A stretch of 64,000 nt of DNA from Rhodobacteraceae bacterium LMO-JJ12 (GCA_021555075.1 JAKGBX010000001.1:1860001-1924000); one strand, 5' to 3'. Numbered from the stretch's first letter, positions 1-9,736 are shown. Notes: generated by a model from the letters alone, not told the origin. Numbers and translations: made by a program.

Positions 1-9
1 GGAGCCATC

Positions 10-471
10 ATGAGTGAGTTACAGCGCGCGGATATCGGGCTTATCCAACGGCTTATCCCGCACCGCTATCCTTTCCTTCTGGTTGACCGGGTCGAAGATA
101 TTGACGGATATCAGAGCGCACGCGGTATCAAGAATGTGACGATGAACGAGCCACATTTTCAGGGCCATTTTCCGGGCAAGCCGATCATGCCGGGAGTGAC
201 CATCGTCGAGGCGATGGCGCAAACGGCGGCTGTGATGGTGGGCACGGCACTTGGCATGGAGGACCGCAACATGCTGGTCTATTTCATGTCGATCGACAAA
301 TGCAAATTCCGCCGCATGGTGGTGCCGGGCGATGTGTTGGAGATGTTCTTGACGACGCTGCGCGGCAAGCCCGGCGGCAAGGTCTGGAGATTTGCAGGCA
401 CCGCGAAAGTGGGCGACGAGATGGCCTGTGAAGTCGAGTTTACCGCAATGATGGACCTGCCCAAGGAGTGA
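10..471 (+). CDS. fabZ: 3-hydroxyacyl-[acyl-carrier-protein] dehydratase FabZ
   Basis: FabZ dehydrates 3-hydroxyacyl-ACP in the cytoplasmic type II fatty acid cycle and competes with LpxA for 3-hydroxymyristoyl-ACP. The 153-residue length is normal. The hot-dog fold catalytic pair is visible: His53 in [11 protein letters not shown] and Glu67 in VEAMAQ. A GGAG ribosome site lies in the first bases of the window, so the start is well supported. It is followed by lpxA after 5 bp, and an lpxD gene probably precedes it outside the window, giving the usual lpxD-fabZ-lpxA order. Confidence 0.97.
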   Translation: MSELQRADIGLIQRLIPHRYPFLLVDRVEDIDGYQSARGIKNVTMNEPHFQGHFPGKPIMPGVTIVEAMAQTAAVMVGTALGMEDRNMLVYFMSIDKCKFRRMVVPGDVLEMFLTTLRGKPGGKVWRFAGTAKVGDEMACEVEFTAMMDLPKE

Positions 472-476
472 ACCGA

Positions 477-1259
477 ATGGGCGAGATTCACCCTTCTGCA
501 ATTATCGAACCCGGCGCCGTGATCGGCGAAGGCTGTGAAATCGGGCCGTTTTGTCTGGTCGGGCCGCAGGTCAGGCTTGGGCGCGGAGTTCAACTGAAAC
601 CGCATGTGGTTGTCACAGGCGATACTGAGATCGGTGACGACACGGTGATTTTCTCGTTCGCGGTGATTGGAGAGATCCCGCAGGACTTGAAATATGCCGG
701 CGAGAAGACGCGGTTGATCATCGGGGCGCGCAACCGTATTCGTGAGCATGTGACGATGAATGTCGGCACCAAAGGCGGCGGCGGAGTTACGCGCGTCGGC
801 GATGACGGGTTGTTCATGGCCGGGTGTCATGTGGCGCATGATGCGCAGGTCGGGAACCGGGTGATTATCGTCAACAATTCGGCCATTGCCGGGCATTGCA
901 TCCTTGAGGATGACGTTCTGGTCGGCGGATTGTGCGGTATTCACCAGTTTGTGCGCATCGGGCGTGGCGCCATCATTGGCGCGCTGAGCATGGTGACCAA
1001 CGATGTGATCCCGCATGGATTGGTGCAGGGGCCACGTGGCGTTCTGGACGGGCTCAACCTTGTTGGGTTGAAGCGACGGGGCGTTTCGCGGGCTGACATC
1101 ACGGCGTTGCGCGCGGCGTTTCAGATGTTGGCGCAGGGCGAAGGCGCGTTTCAGGACCGTGCGCGTCGTCTTGGCGAGGAGACGACGAGTGAGTATGTGC
1201 GCCAGATCGTTGATTTTGTCACCGGCGCGTCCGACCGGTCGTTCCTGACACCGGGATAG
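477..1259 (+). CDS. lpxA: UDP-N-acetylglucosamine acyltransferase LpxA
   Basis: LpxA transfers the 3-hydroxyacyl chain to UDP-GlcNAc, the first step of lipid A synthesis. The protein (260 aa) shows a left-handed beta-helix of hexapeptide repeats (for example IGEGCEIGPF) over residues 10-190. The catalytic His is His121 in HVAHDAQVGN. I chose ATG 477 because AAGGAG sits 9 bases upstream. An in-frame GTG at 468 overlaps the fabZ stop and would add three residues without a better ribosome site. It lies in a tight operon between fabZ and lpxI. Confidence 0.96.
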   Translation: MGEIHPSAIIEPGAVIGEGCEIGPFCLVGPQVRLGRGVQLKPHVVVTGDTEIGDDTVIFSFAVIGEIPQDLKYAGEKTRLIIGARNRIREHVTMNVGTKGGGGVTRVGDDGLFMAGCHVAHDAQVGNRVIIVNNSAIAGHCILEDDVLVGGLCGIHQFVRIGRGAIIGALSMVTNDVIPHGLVQGPRGVLDGLNLVGLKRRGVSRADITALRAAFQMLAQGEGAFQDRARRLGEETTSEYVRQIVDFVTGASDRSFLTPG

Positions 1260-1263
1260 GAAA

Positions 1264-2160
1264 ATGCTGGCATTGATCGCAGGGCGGGGTCAATTGCCCG
1301 CCAAGGTGATGGCAGGCCAGGCTGAGCGCCCGCTTGTCTGTGCGCTGGAAGGTTCGCTTCCCGATACGGTGACGCCCGATCTGGTGTTTCGGTTGGAAAC
1401 GTTTGGCAGTTTTCTTTTGGAACTGGGCAAGCGGGGGGTAGCCGAGATTTGCCTGTGCGGTGCCATTGATCGCCCGGTAATTGACCCGGCCAAGCTGGAC
1501 GCGGAAACGCGGCCTTTGGTGCCATTGTTCATGGAGGCGTTGTCAAAGGGCGACGACGGAGCGCTGCGCATTGTGATGCAGATTTTTGAGCAGACCGGGT
1601 TTCGTATCCGCGCGGCGCACGAACTGGCGCCCAGAGTGTTGAGCGAAGTTGGCGTGATGACTGCGCGCCAGCCGCGCGCCGTGCATGAGGCGGATTCGCG
1701 GGTCGGGATCGAAGTTCTGATGGAGATGGGCGCGGCGGATCTGGGGCAGGCCTGTGTGATCCGCAAGGGCAAGGTATTGGTGCGTGAAGATGATGCCGGG
1801 ACCGATGCGATGCTGGCACGTCTGGCGTTGGATTATCCGATGCGCCCCAAGGGGACGGCGGCGGAGTGGCTTTATGATGATGCGGGCGGCCTGAGCGATG
1901 TTGCGCGAGACTGGTTGAGCGTGTTGCAGGACGAAAATCTTGATGCGCCGGGTGTGGGCGGGGTGCTTTATAAAGCGCCAAAGCCCGGGCAGGACCGGCG
2001 CGCCGATCTGCCGACTATCGGGCCGTTAACTGCGCTTCATGCTGCCGAGGCTGGGCTTGATGGGATCGTGATCAAGGCCGAGGAGGTTATCGTGATCGAC
2101 CCTGAGATGGTGGTTGCGATTATGGATGCGATGAACATGGTTTTCTGGGCCCGACCATGA
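1264..2160 (+). CDS. lpxI: UDP-2,3-diacylglucosamine pyrophosphatase LpxI
   Basis: LpxI (formerly DUF1009) hydrolyses UDP-2,3-diacylglucosamine to lipid X. It replaces LpxH in alphaproteobacteria. The sequence has the family N terminus (LALIAGRGQLP), the central acidic EADSRVGIEVL segment, and the C-terminal KAPKPGQDRRADLPTIG and IDAEEVIVID-like segments. At 298 residues it is about 20 longer than usual, with the extra residues around 205-235. It overlaps lpxB by 4 bp (ATGA), so the two are translationally coupled. Confidence 0.93.
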   Translation: MLALIAGRGQLPAKVMAGQAERPLVCALEGSLPDTVTPDLVFRLETFGSFLLELGKRGVAEICLCGAIDRPVIDPAKLDAETRPLVPLFMEALSKGDDGALRIVMQIFEQTGFRIRAAHELAPRVLSEVGVMTARQPRAVHEADSRVGIEVLMEMGAADLGQACVIRKGKVLVREDDAGTDAMLARLALDYPMRPKGTAAEWLYDDAGGLSDVARDWLSVLQDENLDAPGVGGVLYKAPKPGQDRRADLPTIGPLTALHAAEAGLDGIVIKAEEVIVIDPEMVVAIMDAMNMVFWARP

Positions 2161-3308
2161 GGGTCTTTCTGGTTGCAGGCGAGCTTTCTGGCGACCGGTT
2201 GGGCGGGGCGTTGATGCAGGGTTTGCGCAGCATGCGCCCTGAGGTGGAGTTTTTCGGGGTTGGCGGGCCGTTGATGGCCGAACAAGGGCTGCGAAGCCTT
2301 TTTCCCATGGACGAGTTGAGCGTTATGGGGCTGGTCGAGGTTTTGCCCAAGCTGCGTCATTTGTTCAATCGCAAGGATCAGGTGGTGCGCGCCGTGTTGG
2401 AAGCGAAACCCGATGTGTTGATCACCATCGATGCGCCGGATTTCGGGCTGCGCGTGGCCAAGGGGGTGAAGGCGGCATCGGACATCAGAACGGTGCATTA
2501 TGTGGCACCATCGGTCTGGGCCTGGCGGGCAGGGCGGGCGGCGAAAATGGCGCGCCATATTGATCACGTGCTGGCGTTGTTGCCGTTTGAGCCGCCCTAT
2601 ATGGAGGCCGCCGGAATGGAATGCGATTTCGTTGGTCATCCGGTGGTGAGCGAGCCGGTGGCAAGTGCGGCGGAGGTGGCGGCGTTTCGGGGCCAGTACG
2701 GGATTGAAGGTGAGACGATGCTGATCCTGCCGGGATCGCGCAAGGGTGAGGTGTCGCGGCTGTCAGAGCGGTTTGGCGCGACGTTGGGGCGGATATTGCA
2801 AGCGCGGCCCGGAGTGCGCGCGGTTGTTCCGGCGGCGGGGCCAGTGGCCGGGATGCTTGCGCAGATCGTGAAGAGCTGGCCGGGGGCGCCCATTTTGCTT
2901 GATCCGCGTGGGCAGGATGCGGGGGGATTTGCGGCCCAGAAACGCGCAGCGTTTGGGGCGGCGGATGTGGCGCTGGCGGCGTCGGGTACGGTTTCTCTGG
3001 AACTGGCGGCGAGCAGAACGCCGATGGTGATCGGCTATGACATGGGCTGGATCACGCATCAGATCATTTTGCGCATGGCGACGATTGATACGGTGACGTT
3101 GGTCAATTTGATCACCGAGAGCCGGGTTGTTCCCGAATACCTTGCCGGGGCGTGCCGACCGGGACCGATGGCCGAGGCGGTGATCAAGGTCTTGCAAGCG
3201 CCCGAGCGTCAGCTTGCCGCGCTTGATCTGACGATGGAGCGATTGGGGCGGGGTGGCGAGGCTCCGGGGCTGCGTGCGGCGCGCGCTGTGTTGCGTAACC
3301 TGACCTGA
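2157..3308 (+). CDS. lpxB: Lipid-A-disaccharide synthase LpxB
   Basis: LpxB condenses lipid X with UDP-2,3-diacylglucosamine to form the lipid A disaccharide at the inner membrane. It is a GT19 glycosyltransferase of normal length (383 aa). The N terminus VFLVAGELSGDRLGG, the ITIDAPDFGLRVAK motif, the HYVAPSVWAWRAGRA motif and the ILPGSRKGEV nucleotide-binding segment are all present. It closes the lipid A operon. No strong terminator is visible in the 60 bp before the next gene. Confidence 0.96.
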   Translation: MRVFLVAGELSGDRLGGALMQGLRSMRPEVEFFGVGGPLMAEQGLRSLFPMDELSVMGLVEVLPKLRHLFNRKDQVVRAVLEAKPDVLITIDAPDFGLRVAKGVKAASDIRTVHYVAPSVWAWRAGRAAKMARHIDHVLALLPFEPPYMEAAGMECDFVGHPVVSEPVASAAEVAAFRGQYGIEGETMLILPGSRKGEVSRLSERFGATLGRILQARPGVRAVVPAAGPVAGMLAQIVKSWPGAPILLDPRGQDAGGFAAQKRAAFGAADVALAASGTVSLELAASRTPMVIGYDMGWITHQIILRMATIDTVTLVNLITESRVVPEYLAGACRPGPMAEAVIKVLQAPERQLAALDLTMERLGRGGEAPGLRAARAVLRNLT

Positions 3309-3368
3309 AAACGTCTTACTCTTGCCCCAGACATGCGCTAGTTTTACGCGCGCAAATGAGGGCAAAAT

Positions 3369-4661
3369 ATGGGTCATGAGGATATGAGAGCGGTGCGTAA
3401 ACGCCGGGTGTTTTATATCCCGGGGTATGATCCGATTCACCCGCGCCGTTACCGCGAGCTGTACCGCAAAGAAGGTGCCGAGCAGGCGAGGATCAGCGGG
3501 TATAACCTTGATCTATCACCAAAAAAGACCAGTGGCCCTTATGGTTGGCATGTCATGGGGCAGATGGATGGCGCCGAGGTACAGGCCGATTTCGAGGTCA
3601 TGGTTTGGTCTGATATCGTGCGCGACAGCATGGGTTTGGGGATTGCCGCGACCTATGTGCAGCTGGCGCGCACCGCGTGGATTTACATAAGTTCAGGGGC
3701 GCTTGGCCGGCTGATGCGGTTGCGCAAGGGGCCGGTGATTGCCGCGCTCTATCCGGTGGTGTTCTTGCTGGTGCAGTTCTTGATCGCGGTTCTTGTTGCC
3801 TATGGGGTCGCGACACTGGTCGGGTTTGTGGGCAGCAAGATCGCGGCGATGATTTATCCTGACCAAATATTCACACCGCTGTTTTATCCAATTGTTTATG
3901 GTTCTGTCGCAGTTGGGTTGGTTGTTGGGTGGTTGGTGTTGCGGTGGTTCAGGGTGAAGGATGGCAAGTTCTTCGCCTATTACTTGATGCATGACTATGC
4001 CTATTCGGCGCAGTCAAAAGGTGCCAACCCACCCGAGTTGGAGGCGCGGATGACCGAGTTTGGCGAGCGGATCGCGGAGGCGCTTGGGCAGGGGTATGAT
4101 GAAGTTCTGGTGGTCGGGCATTCATCGGGGGCGCATCTGGCGGTGTCGGTTCTGGCCGATCTGATCCAGGCGGGGAAAGTGACGGAAGGTGGGCCGGTTT
4201 TGTCATTCCTGAGTCTTGGGCAGGTGGTGCCGATGGTGTCTTTCTTGCCGCAGGCGCAGCGGTTGAGGGCGGATTTGCACTATCTTTCGACGCGAGATGA
4301 GTTGACCTGGGTCGATGTGACGGCGCCGGGAGATGGCTGTGCGTTTGCGCTTTGTGATCCTGTGGCAGTGTCGGGGGTCGCGCCGGAAAGTGGCAAACGC
4401 TGGCCGCTGGTGATTTCGGCGGCGTTTACCCAGACGTTGAGTGCTGAGCGTTGGAAGGAGTTGCGTTGGCGGTTTTTCCGACTGCATTTTCAATATATGT
4501 GCGCCTTTGATCGGCCCGGTGACTATGACTATTTCCGCATCACCGCGGGGCCCGTAACCTTGGGTGCGCGTTACAAAGGGCGCAAGCCATCCGGGAGCCG
4601 GATTGAGCGGGCGGAATCAAAATTCACGTCCGTTGAGAGACATGACAGTGCTGCCGCCTAA
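3369..4661 (+). CDS. Membrane-anchored alpha/beta hydrolase-like protein, function unknown
   Basis: This 430-residue protein is not a named enzyme that I recognise. The N terminus (VFYIPGYDPIHPRRY) looks like the first strand and oxyanion loop of an alpha/beta hydrolase. A GHSSG nucleophile elbow lies at residues 250-254 (Ser252). Between them are two hydrophobic segments at about 122-158 and 171-193, so the hydrolase fold is interrupted by a membrane hairpin. Gly-Asp and His residues near 325-400 could complete a triad, but I cannot assign them. The start at 3369 has GAGGG six bases upstream. Its last 20 bases overlap the P450 gene, which suggests co-expression. A lipid or ester substrate is only an inference from its position after the lipid A operon. 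Confidence 0.72.
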   Translation: MGHEDMRAVRKRRVFYIPGYDPIHPRRYRELYRKEGAEQARISGYNLDLSPKKTSGPYGWHVMGQMDGAEVQADFEVMVWSDIVRDSMGLGIAATYVQLARTAWIYISSGALGRLMRLRKGPVIAALYPVVFLLVQFLIAVLVAYGVATLVGFVGSKIAAMIYPDQIFTPLFYPIVYGSVAVGLVVGWLVLRWFRVKDGKFFAYYLMHDYAYSAQSKGANPPELEARMTEFGERIAEALGQGYDEVLVVGHSSGAHLAVSVLADLIQAGKVTEGGPVLSFLSLGQVVPMVSFLPQAQRLRADLHYLSTRDELTWVDVTAPGDGCAFALCDPVAVSGVAPESGKRWPLVISAAFTQTLSAERWKELRWRFFRLHFQYMCAFDRPGDYDYFRITAGPVTLGARYKGRKPSGSRIERAESKFTSVERHDSAAA

Positions 4662-6009
4662 ACCCCCGTCACGGCAGGGGAAAGCATCGCTTTGGCGCTA
4701 TGCGAAATTGTTTCGTGAGGATCTTCTTTCGGCGCAGCCGGCGCGGCTTTACCGGGCATGGATGGCCGAGTTTCGCACGCCGTTTTTCCGCTCGTTCATG
4801 TGCAATGAGCCGAAGCTGGTCGATCTGGTGCTGCGCGAGAGGCCAGATGATTTTCCCAAGTCCAACCGCATTCGCGAGGGGCTTGCGCCGCTGTTGGGCA
4901 ATTCGGTGTTTGTGACCAATGGCGAGACGTGGAAACGACAGCGCCGCATCATTGATCCGGCCTTTGAGGGTGGACGGCTGAAAGAGGTGTTTCCGGCAAT
5001 GTGGGCGGCGGGGATGTCGGCGGTTGGGCGGCTTGAACAACTGGCCGATGGGAAGCCGGTAGAGATTGAGGAGCACACGAGCCATGCGGCGGCGGATGTG
5101 ATTTTTCGCACGTTGTTCTCGATTCCGATTGAGCATGAGGTCGCGGGGCAGGTGTTTTGCAAGTTTCGTGAACACCAGCGTGCGCAGCCGGTGTTGAACC
5201 TTGGCGCGCTTTTGCCGCTACCGAAATGGTTTCCGCGGTTTCATAGTCGCGAGACCAAACGCACGGCGGGAGAGATCAGGACGTTGATTACCGAGCTGAC
5301 CGCCGGGAGGATGGCCGAGATCAAGGCCGGGAGCGCGCCCGATGATCTGGCGACGAAGATCATGACCACGGCGGACCCGGTGACCGGTGCGCGGTTTGAT
5401 ACCGAGGAAATGGTCGATCAGGTGGCGATCTTCTTCCTGGCGGGGCATGAAACCAGTGCTTCGGCGCTGGCCTGGGCGCTTTATCTGCTGGCGATGCACC
5501 CAGAGTGGCAGGAGCGGTTGGCGGCGGAGGCCGAGGCGGCGATTGACCCGGATAATCCGGCGTTTTCGACGGTGTCCAAGCTGCGGGTGAGTAAGGATGT
5601 GTTTCGCGAGACGCTCAGGCTTTATCCGCCAGTGCCGATGATGGTGCGCGAGGCGGCGTGCCCGGAGACATTTCGCGATCGTGATGTGCCAAAGGGAAGC
5701 CAGATCGTGCTTAGTCCGTGGCATCTGCATCGCCATGAGCGGCTTTGGGAGCGCCCAGATGAGTTTGATCCGGGGCGTTTCAAGACCGAGAACGGCAAGA
5801 AATGCATGCGCGAGGCCTATATTCCGTTTTCCGCCGGGCAGAGGGTTTGCACCGGGGCAGGGTTTGCCATGGTCGAGGGGCCGCTGATCTTGTCGATGCT
5901 GGTGCGTTGTTTGCGGTTTGAGTTGGTCGCGGAGCGCCCGGCGATGCCGGTGGCGCATCTGACGGTGCGAGGCAAAGACGGGGTTTGGCTCAGGATTTCG
6001 AAACGATAA
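4642..6009 (+). CDS. Cytochrome P450
   Basis: This is a soluble bacterial-type P450 monooxygenase of 455 aa. The oxygen-binding I-helix motif AGHETSAS lies near residue 267, the K-helix ETLR near 323 (reading on to LYPPVPMM), and the haem loop FSAGQRVCTG puts the thiolate ligand at Cys403. ATG 4642, with a GAGA ribosome site, fits family N termini. A longer frame from 4564 runs far back into the previous gene and is unlikely. No ferredoxin or reductase lies next to it, so redox partners must come from elsewhere. The substrate is unknown. The overlap with the upstream hydrolase-like gene suggests that the two products act together. Confidence 0.88.
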   Translation: MTVLPPKPPSRQGKASLWRYAKLFREDLLSAQPARLYRAWMAEFRTPFFRSFMCNEPKLVDLVLRERPDDFPKSNRIREGLAPLLGNSVFVTNGETWKRQRRIIDPAFEGGRLKEVFPAMWAAGMSAVGRLEQLADGKPVEIEEHTSHAAADVIFRTLFSIPIEHEVAGQVFCKFREHQRAQPVLNLGALLPLPKWFPRFHSRETKRTAGEIRTLITELTAGRMAEIKAGSAPDDLATKIMTTADPVTGARFDTEEMVDQVAIFFLAGHETSASALAWALYLLAMHPEWQERLAAEAEAAIDPDNPAFSTVSKLRVSKDVFRETLRLYPPVPMMVREAACPETFRDRDVPKGSQIVLSPWHLHRHERLWERPDEFDPGRFKTENGKKCMREAYIPFSAGQRVCTGAGFAMVEGPLILSMLVRCLRFELVAERPAMPVAHLTVRGKDGVWLRISKR

Positions 6010-6010
6010 A

Positions 6011-6030
6011 GGCCGGGGAAAGCCCCGGCC
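6011..6030. terminator. Hairpin between convergent P450 and grxD genes
   Basis: A perfect 8-bp GC stem (GGCCGGGG/CCCCGGCC) with a 4-nt loop starts one base after the P450 stop codon. On the minus strand it is followed by TTTAT, so it could end grxD transcription. On the plus strand it lacks a T run. It probably works in both directions to some degree. Confidence 0.7.
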
Positions 6031-6057
6031 CAGTATCGGATTCGCAACCTGTGAAGA

Positions 6058-6420
6058 TCAGGCGTTGCTTTCGCGGATCTTGTCGGCGGCATCTTTGTCG
6101 AAGGTCACGCCGTTTTGCTCAAACAGCGTATCAAGTTCGCCCGAGAGGGTCATTTCCGTGATGATGTCGCAACCGCCAACAAACTCACCCTTCACATAGA
6201 GCTGTGGGATGGTCGGCCAATCGGAATAATCCTTGATGCCCTGACGAACGGTTTCGTTTTCAAGCACGTTCACGTCCTTGAAATCGACGCCCATGAAGTT
6301 GAGCACGCCCGCCACGCGGGAGGAAAAACCGCATTGCGGCATGCTCTTGGTGCCCTTCATGTAGAGCACGACGTCATTGGATTTGTTGGTTTCTTCGATC
6401 TGGGTCTTTGCGTCAGTCAT
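6058..6420 (-). CDS. grxD: Monothiol glutaredoxin, Grx4 family
   Basis: This is a 120-residue monothiol glutaredoxin with the CGFS active site at residues 30-33 (KSMPQCGFS). It also has the [19 protein letters not shown] segment that binds glutathione. CGFS glutaredoxins bind a bridging [2Fe-2S] cluster and deliver it to apo-proteins, often in a heterodimer with BolA. The bolA gene is directly upstream on the same strand, 39 bases away, which supports an Fe-S trafficking role rather than disulfide reduction. Confidence 0.95.
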   Translation of the reverse strand: MTDAKTQIEETNKSNDVVLYMKGTKSMPQCGFSSRVAGVLNFMGVDFKDVNVLENETVRQGIKDYSDWPTIPQLYVKGEFVGGCDIITEMTLSGELDTLFEQNGVTFDKDAADKIRESNA

Positions 6421-6459
6421 TTGGGTATCCTGTTCGCTGGGAAGCGTGGGTTTTGAGAA

Positions 6460-6696
6460 TTAGTCGGGGGCGCGGGTGGTGAGCGCCAGTGCGTGCAATT
6501 CGCCGTTCGTTCCATCCATCTTGCCTTTGAGGGCCGCATAGACAGCGCGTTGTTGTTGCACGCGGTTTTTGCCGCGAAAGCTTTCGTCAACCACCATGGC
6601 CGCCATGTGCACCCCATCGGCGCCATCAACAGCAATCTCGGCATTTGGGAAGGCTTGGCGAAGCAGATCTTCGAGTTCCTGCACGTGAATGGCCAT
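6460..6696 (-). CDS. bolA: BolA family protein
   Basis: This small (78 aa) BolA-type protein is expected to pair with the CGFS glutaredoxin encoded just downstream to bind or hand over a [2Fe-2S] cluster. Family features include the DGVHMAAMVVDESFRGKNRVQQQRAVYAAL-type region around residues 27-56, containing the conserved His and FRGK-like loop. ATG 6696 is chosen because GGAG lies 6 bases before it. Upstream in-frame starts give an unsupported Pro/Arg-rich tail. The grxD-bolA pair precedes the purL operon in the same direction. Confidence 0.92.
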   Translation of the reverse strand: MAIHVQELEDLLRQAFPNAEIAVDGADGVHMAAMVVDESFRGKNRVQQQRAVYAALKGKMDGTNGELHALALTTRAPD

Positions 6697-6790
6697 ATGC
6701 ATCTCCGGTTTACGTGTTTGGCTGAACCTAGGGCGGCTTGGGGGATCGTGCAAGGTGAAGAGCGGGGGGTGCGGCGAAAAGCTTGGGGTT

Positions 6791-7324
6791 TTAGGCAGGT
6801 TTTAGACGGGGAGGATTGACAGGCGTATAGCGCGCGAGGGTTTTCAGGAAGCGATCAACCTCGGACGGGATGGGGCCGGTGGCAAGGGCGTGCGCAATCC
6901 GTGGCGTCATCTCGTCAGGGCAGAGACGGGCCAGCAGGGATGCACGGCGCGCTTTGATTGCGGGAGGCAGAGGGAGAATGGCCGCCGCGAGGAGCAGTTC
7001 AATTCGACCGTGCAGGATGCGCAGATGGGCAAAACTTTCTATCTGGGGGCCAAGAAGGGCCGGATCATCCTGCCAGCTTTGCCCGTGATAGAGTGCAACC
7101 GTGCGTTGGCCTGCACCGGTGCATTCATAGGCAACGCAGCCCGCAAAACCCTTGTCGCTCAGGGTGTCGTGGATGGTGCAGCTGTGGCGCGCCAGATTGG
7201 GGCAGGGCACAGCAGCAGGTTTGTCGATGGCAAAGGCCGCGCCCTTGTCAAATGCCAGCGCCATGCAGCAGAAAGCGGCACAGGCGGAGCAATCGGGGGT
7301 CAGATCGGGCAGATGAGGGATCAG
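6791..7324 (-). CDS. Cysteine-rich protein of unknown function, probable CTG start
   Basis: The protein is 177 aa if it starts at CTG 7324. The first ATG, at 7264, gives only 157 aa and cuts off four conserved-looking cysteines. Read from CTG, Cys residues fall at 12, 15, 19, 20, 41, 49, 63 and 68 in a C-x2-C-x3-CC pattern followed by DKPxxxPCPNL and FxGCxxYEC. A similar N-terminal module precedes pentapeptide repeats in some actinobacterial proteins (from memory), but no such repeats follow here. A GAGGAGG ribosome site lies 7 bases before the CTG, and CTGA overlaps the purL stop, which is an arrangement for coupled translation. It may bind metal or a cluster; its function is unknown. Confidence 0.7.
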   Translation of the reverse strand: MIPHLPDLTPDCSACAAFCCMALAFDKGAAFAIDKPAAVPCPNLARHSCTIHDTLSDKGFAGCVAYECTGAGQRTVALYHGQSWQDDPALLGPQIESFAHLRILHGRIELLLAAAILPLPPAIKARRASLLARLCPDEMTPRIAHALATGPIPSEVDRFLKTLARYTPVNPPRLKPA

Positions 7325-9486
7325 CCGACGGCCTCCTCAAAGGCGGTGCGGAAGAGGTTGGAAAGCTCGGCGAGGGGGGCTTCGGAGGTGCCCAAGCGCA
7401 CCGTGTCGCCCGCGAACTTTCCGACGGATTGGATAGGCACACCCGCCTGACCTGCGGCCAGCATCAGGGCTTCGGCCTGATCGAAGTTGCAGGCGACGAG
7501 GTAGCGCGCCTGATCTTCGCCAAAGAGTTGCGCCATGTCGGAGAGGTCGAGCTGGATACCCGTGCCTGCGGTCTCGGCCATCTCGAAGGCGGCCAGCGCG
7601 AGGCCACCATCGGAGAGATCGGTGCAGGCTTTGATCAGGTCAACATGCGCGCGGATGAAATCGCCGTGGCGTTTTTCGGCCTCAAGATCGACGTGCGGAG
7701 CATCGCCTTCGACGCGGTGGAAAACTTCGGCCAGAAGGGCGGATTGGCCGAGATGGCCAGTGGTTTCGCCAATCACAAGCGCGACATGCCCGTCGCGTGC
7801 GTGACCGAAGATGGCGTGATCTTCGGAGGAGATCAGGCCGACAGCGGCAATGGTGGGGGTGGGCAGGATCGGTTCGCCATCGGTTTCGTTATAAAGCGAG
7901 ACGTTGCCCGATACGATCGGCATGTCGAGCGCGGCCACGGCAGCGCCGATGCCTTTGATCGCGCCGACGAATTGGCCCATGATCTCGGGTTTTTCGGGGT
8001 TGCCGAAATTCAGGTTGTCGGTGGTGGCGAGGGGCACGGCGCCGACGGATGTGAGATTGCGATAGGCTTCGGCCACGGCCTGAGCGCCGCCCATGAAGGG
8101 GTTGGCCTGAACATAGCGAGGCGTCACATCGGAGGTAAAGGCCAGCAATTTGTCGGTGCCATGAACGCGCACAACGCCCGCGCCAAGGCCCGGCAGTCGC
8201 ACGCTGTCGGCCATCACCATGGTGTCGTATTGCTCGTAGACCCACTGTTTGGCGGCGTAGTTGGGCGAGCCGATCAGTGCCTTCAGCCCGTCAATCGGAT
8301 CAATGCCCGGAACGCCCGACATATCGAGCGGTTCAGCCTCGGGCGTTTCAACCCAAGGACGGTCGTATTCGGGGGCCGAGCCAGAGAGCGTGGCAAGGGG
8401 CAGATCGGCCTTCACTTCGTTGCCGTGCAGAATGAGGAAGCGGTCTTCGGCGATGGTTTCGCCGACGATGGCGAAGTCGAGATCCCATTTTTCAAAGACG
8501 GCGCGCGCCTCGGCTTCTTTTTCCGGGCGCAGCACCATGAGCATGCGTTCCTGAGACTCAGATAGCATCATCTCGTAGGCGGTCATGTTGTCTTCGCGTT
8601 GCGGCACGTCATCAAGTTGCAGCTTGACGCCGAGGCCGCCCTTGTCGCCCATTTCAACCGCCGAGCAGGTGAGACCCGCTGCGCCCATGTCCTGAATCGA
8701 GATGACAGCACCGGTCTGCATCAACTCAAGCGTGGCTTCCATCAGGCGTTTTTCGGTGAAGGGGTCGCCGACCTGAACGGTGGGGCGTTTCTCTTCGATG
8801 GATTCATCAAACTCGGCCGAGGCCATTGTGGCGCCACCGACGCCGTCGCGGCCGGTTTTTGCACCGAGGTAGACGACGGGCATGCCGATGCCGGAGGCGG
8901 CGGAATAGAAAATCTTGTCGGTGTCGGCGAGACCTGCGGCAAAGGCGTTTACCAGACAGTTGCCATTGTAGGCTGGGTCAAAGCGCACTTCGCCGCCAAC
9001 GGTCGGCACGCCAAAGCAATTGCCATAGCCGCCGACGCCTTCAACCACGCCATGCACAAGCTGACGGGTTTTGGGGTGGGAGACTTCGCCAAAGCTCAGG
9101 CTATTCATTGCCGCGATGGGGCGCGCGCCCATGGTGAAGACATCGCGCAGGATGCCGCCAACGCCGGTGGCGGCCCCTTGGTAGGGCTCGATATAGGAGG
9201 GATGGTTGTGGCTCTCCATCTTGAAGATCACGGCCTGACCGTCGCCGATATCGACCACGCCGGCATTTTCGCCGGGGCCGCAGATCACTTGCGGGCCTTC
9301 CGTTGGCAGCGTGCGCAGCCACTTCTTGGAGGATTTGTAGGAACAGTGTTCGTTCCACATGGCCGAGAAGATGCCAAGCTCGGTGAAGCTGGGTTCACGC
9401 CCGATGATATCGAGGATGCGTTCATATTCGTCGTCGCTCAGCCCGTGGGCTGCGATCAGCTCTTTGGTGATGGCAGGCTCGGTCAT
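7321..9486 (-). CDS. purL: Phosphoribosylformylglycinamidine synthase subunit PurL
   Basis: PurL is the ATP-dependent synthetase subunit that makes formylglycinamidine ribonucleotide in purine synthesis, using ammonia from PurQ. At 721 aa it is the small form that needs separate PurS and PurQ, which are not in this window. Typical segments are visible: [37 protein letters not shown] and [15 protein letters not shown] chose ATG 9486, with AGGGGA about 10 bases upstream; the frame could extend three codons to a TTG. The downstream cysteine-rich gene overlaps its stop codon. Confidence 0.97.
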   Translation of the reverse strand: MTEPAITKELIAAHGLSDDEYERILDIIGREPSFTELGIFSAMWNEHCSYKSSKKWLRTLPTEGPQVICGPGENAGVVDIGDGQAVIFKMESHNHPSYIEPYQGAATGVGGILRDVFTMGARPIAAMNSLSFGEVSHPKTRQLVHGVVEGVGGYGNCFGVPTVGGEVRFDPAYNGNCLVNAFAAGLADTDKIFYSAASGIGMPVVYLGAKTGRDGVGGATMASAEFDESIEEKRPTVQVGDPFTEKRLMEATLELMQTGAVISIQDMGAAGLTCSAVEMGDKGGLGVKLQLDDVPQREDNMTAYEMMLSESQERMLMVLRPEKEAEARAVFEKWDLDFAIVGETIAEDRFLILHGNEVKADLPLATLSGSAPEYDRPWVETPEAEPLDMSGVPGIDPIDGLKALIGSPNYAAKQWVYEQYDTMVMADSVRLPGLGAGVVRVHGTDKLLAFTSDVTPRYVQANPFMGGAQAVAEAYRNLTSVGAVPLATTDNLNFGNPEKPEIMGQFVGAIKGIGAAVAALDMPIVSGNVSLYNETDGEPILPTPTIAAVGLISSEDHAIFGHARDGHVALVIGETTGHLGQSALLAEVFHRVEGDAPHVDLEAEKRHGDFIRAHVDLIKACTDLSDGGLALAAFEMAETAGTGIQLDLSDMAQLFGEDQARYLVACNFDQAEALMLAAGQAGVPIQSVGKFAGDTVRLGTSEAPLAELSNLFRTAFEEAVG

Positions 9487-9634
9487 GTGGTGCAATTCCC
9501 CTGTGGCAGGCTGTTGCGGCTCTCATAATCCATGGGGGCGGGGCATGGAAGGGGGTAGAGCGCCCTTGATCGTGGTGATCGGGCAGAGCGCGGTGCAAAG
9601 TTTTGGGCCGGGGCGTTGGTTGCACCTGTGGGAG

Positions 9635-9667
9635 CGCTCCGCGCGGGGATATTTTGGGCAAGATGAA
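9635..9667 (+). repeat. Copy A of the GGGATAT...GAAG intergenic element
   Basis: A short GC-rich inverted segment (GCTCCGCGCGGGG) leads into the 23-nt core GGGATAT-N11-GATGAAG-like sequence found at five other places in the window. This copy lies between the divergent purL and PLP-lyase genes, so unlike the others it is upstream of both neighbours. See the finding on the element family. Confidence 0.7.
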
Positions 9668-9736
9668 GCGGAAGTCAGCGCAGGGGTTGCGGGCGGGGTG
9701 TGAAACCCCAATGCTGAGGGAAACGGGGGAGAGACG

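Noticed and set aside
6958-8565. A 535-codon plus-strand open frame
   Set aside because: It lies opposite purL and the cysteine-rich gene, has no recognisable domains, and reflects the GC-rich third codon positions of the real genes.
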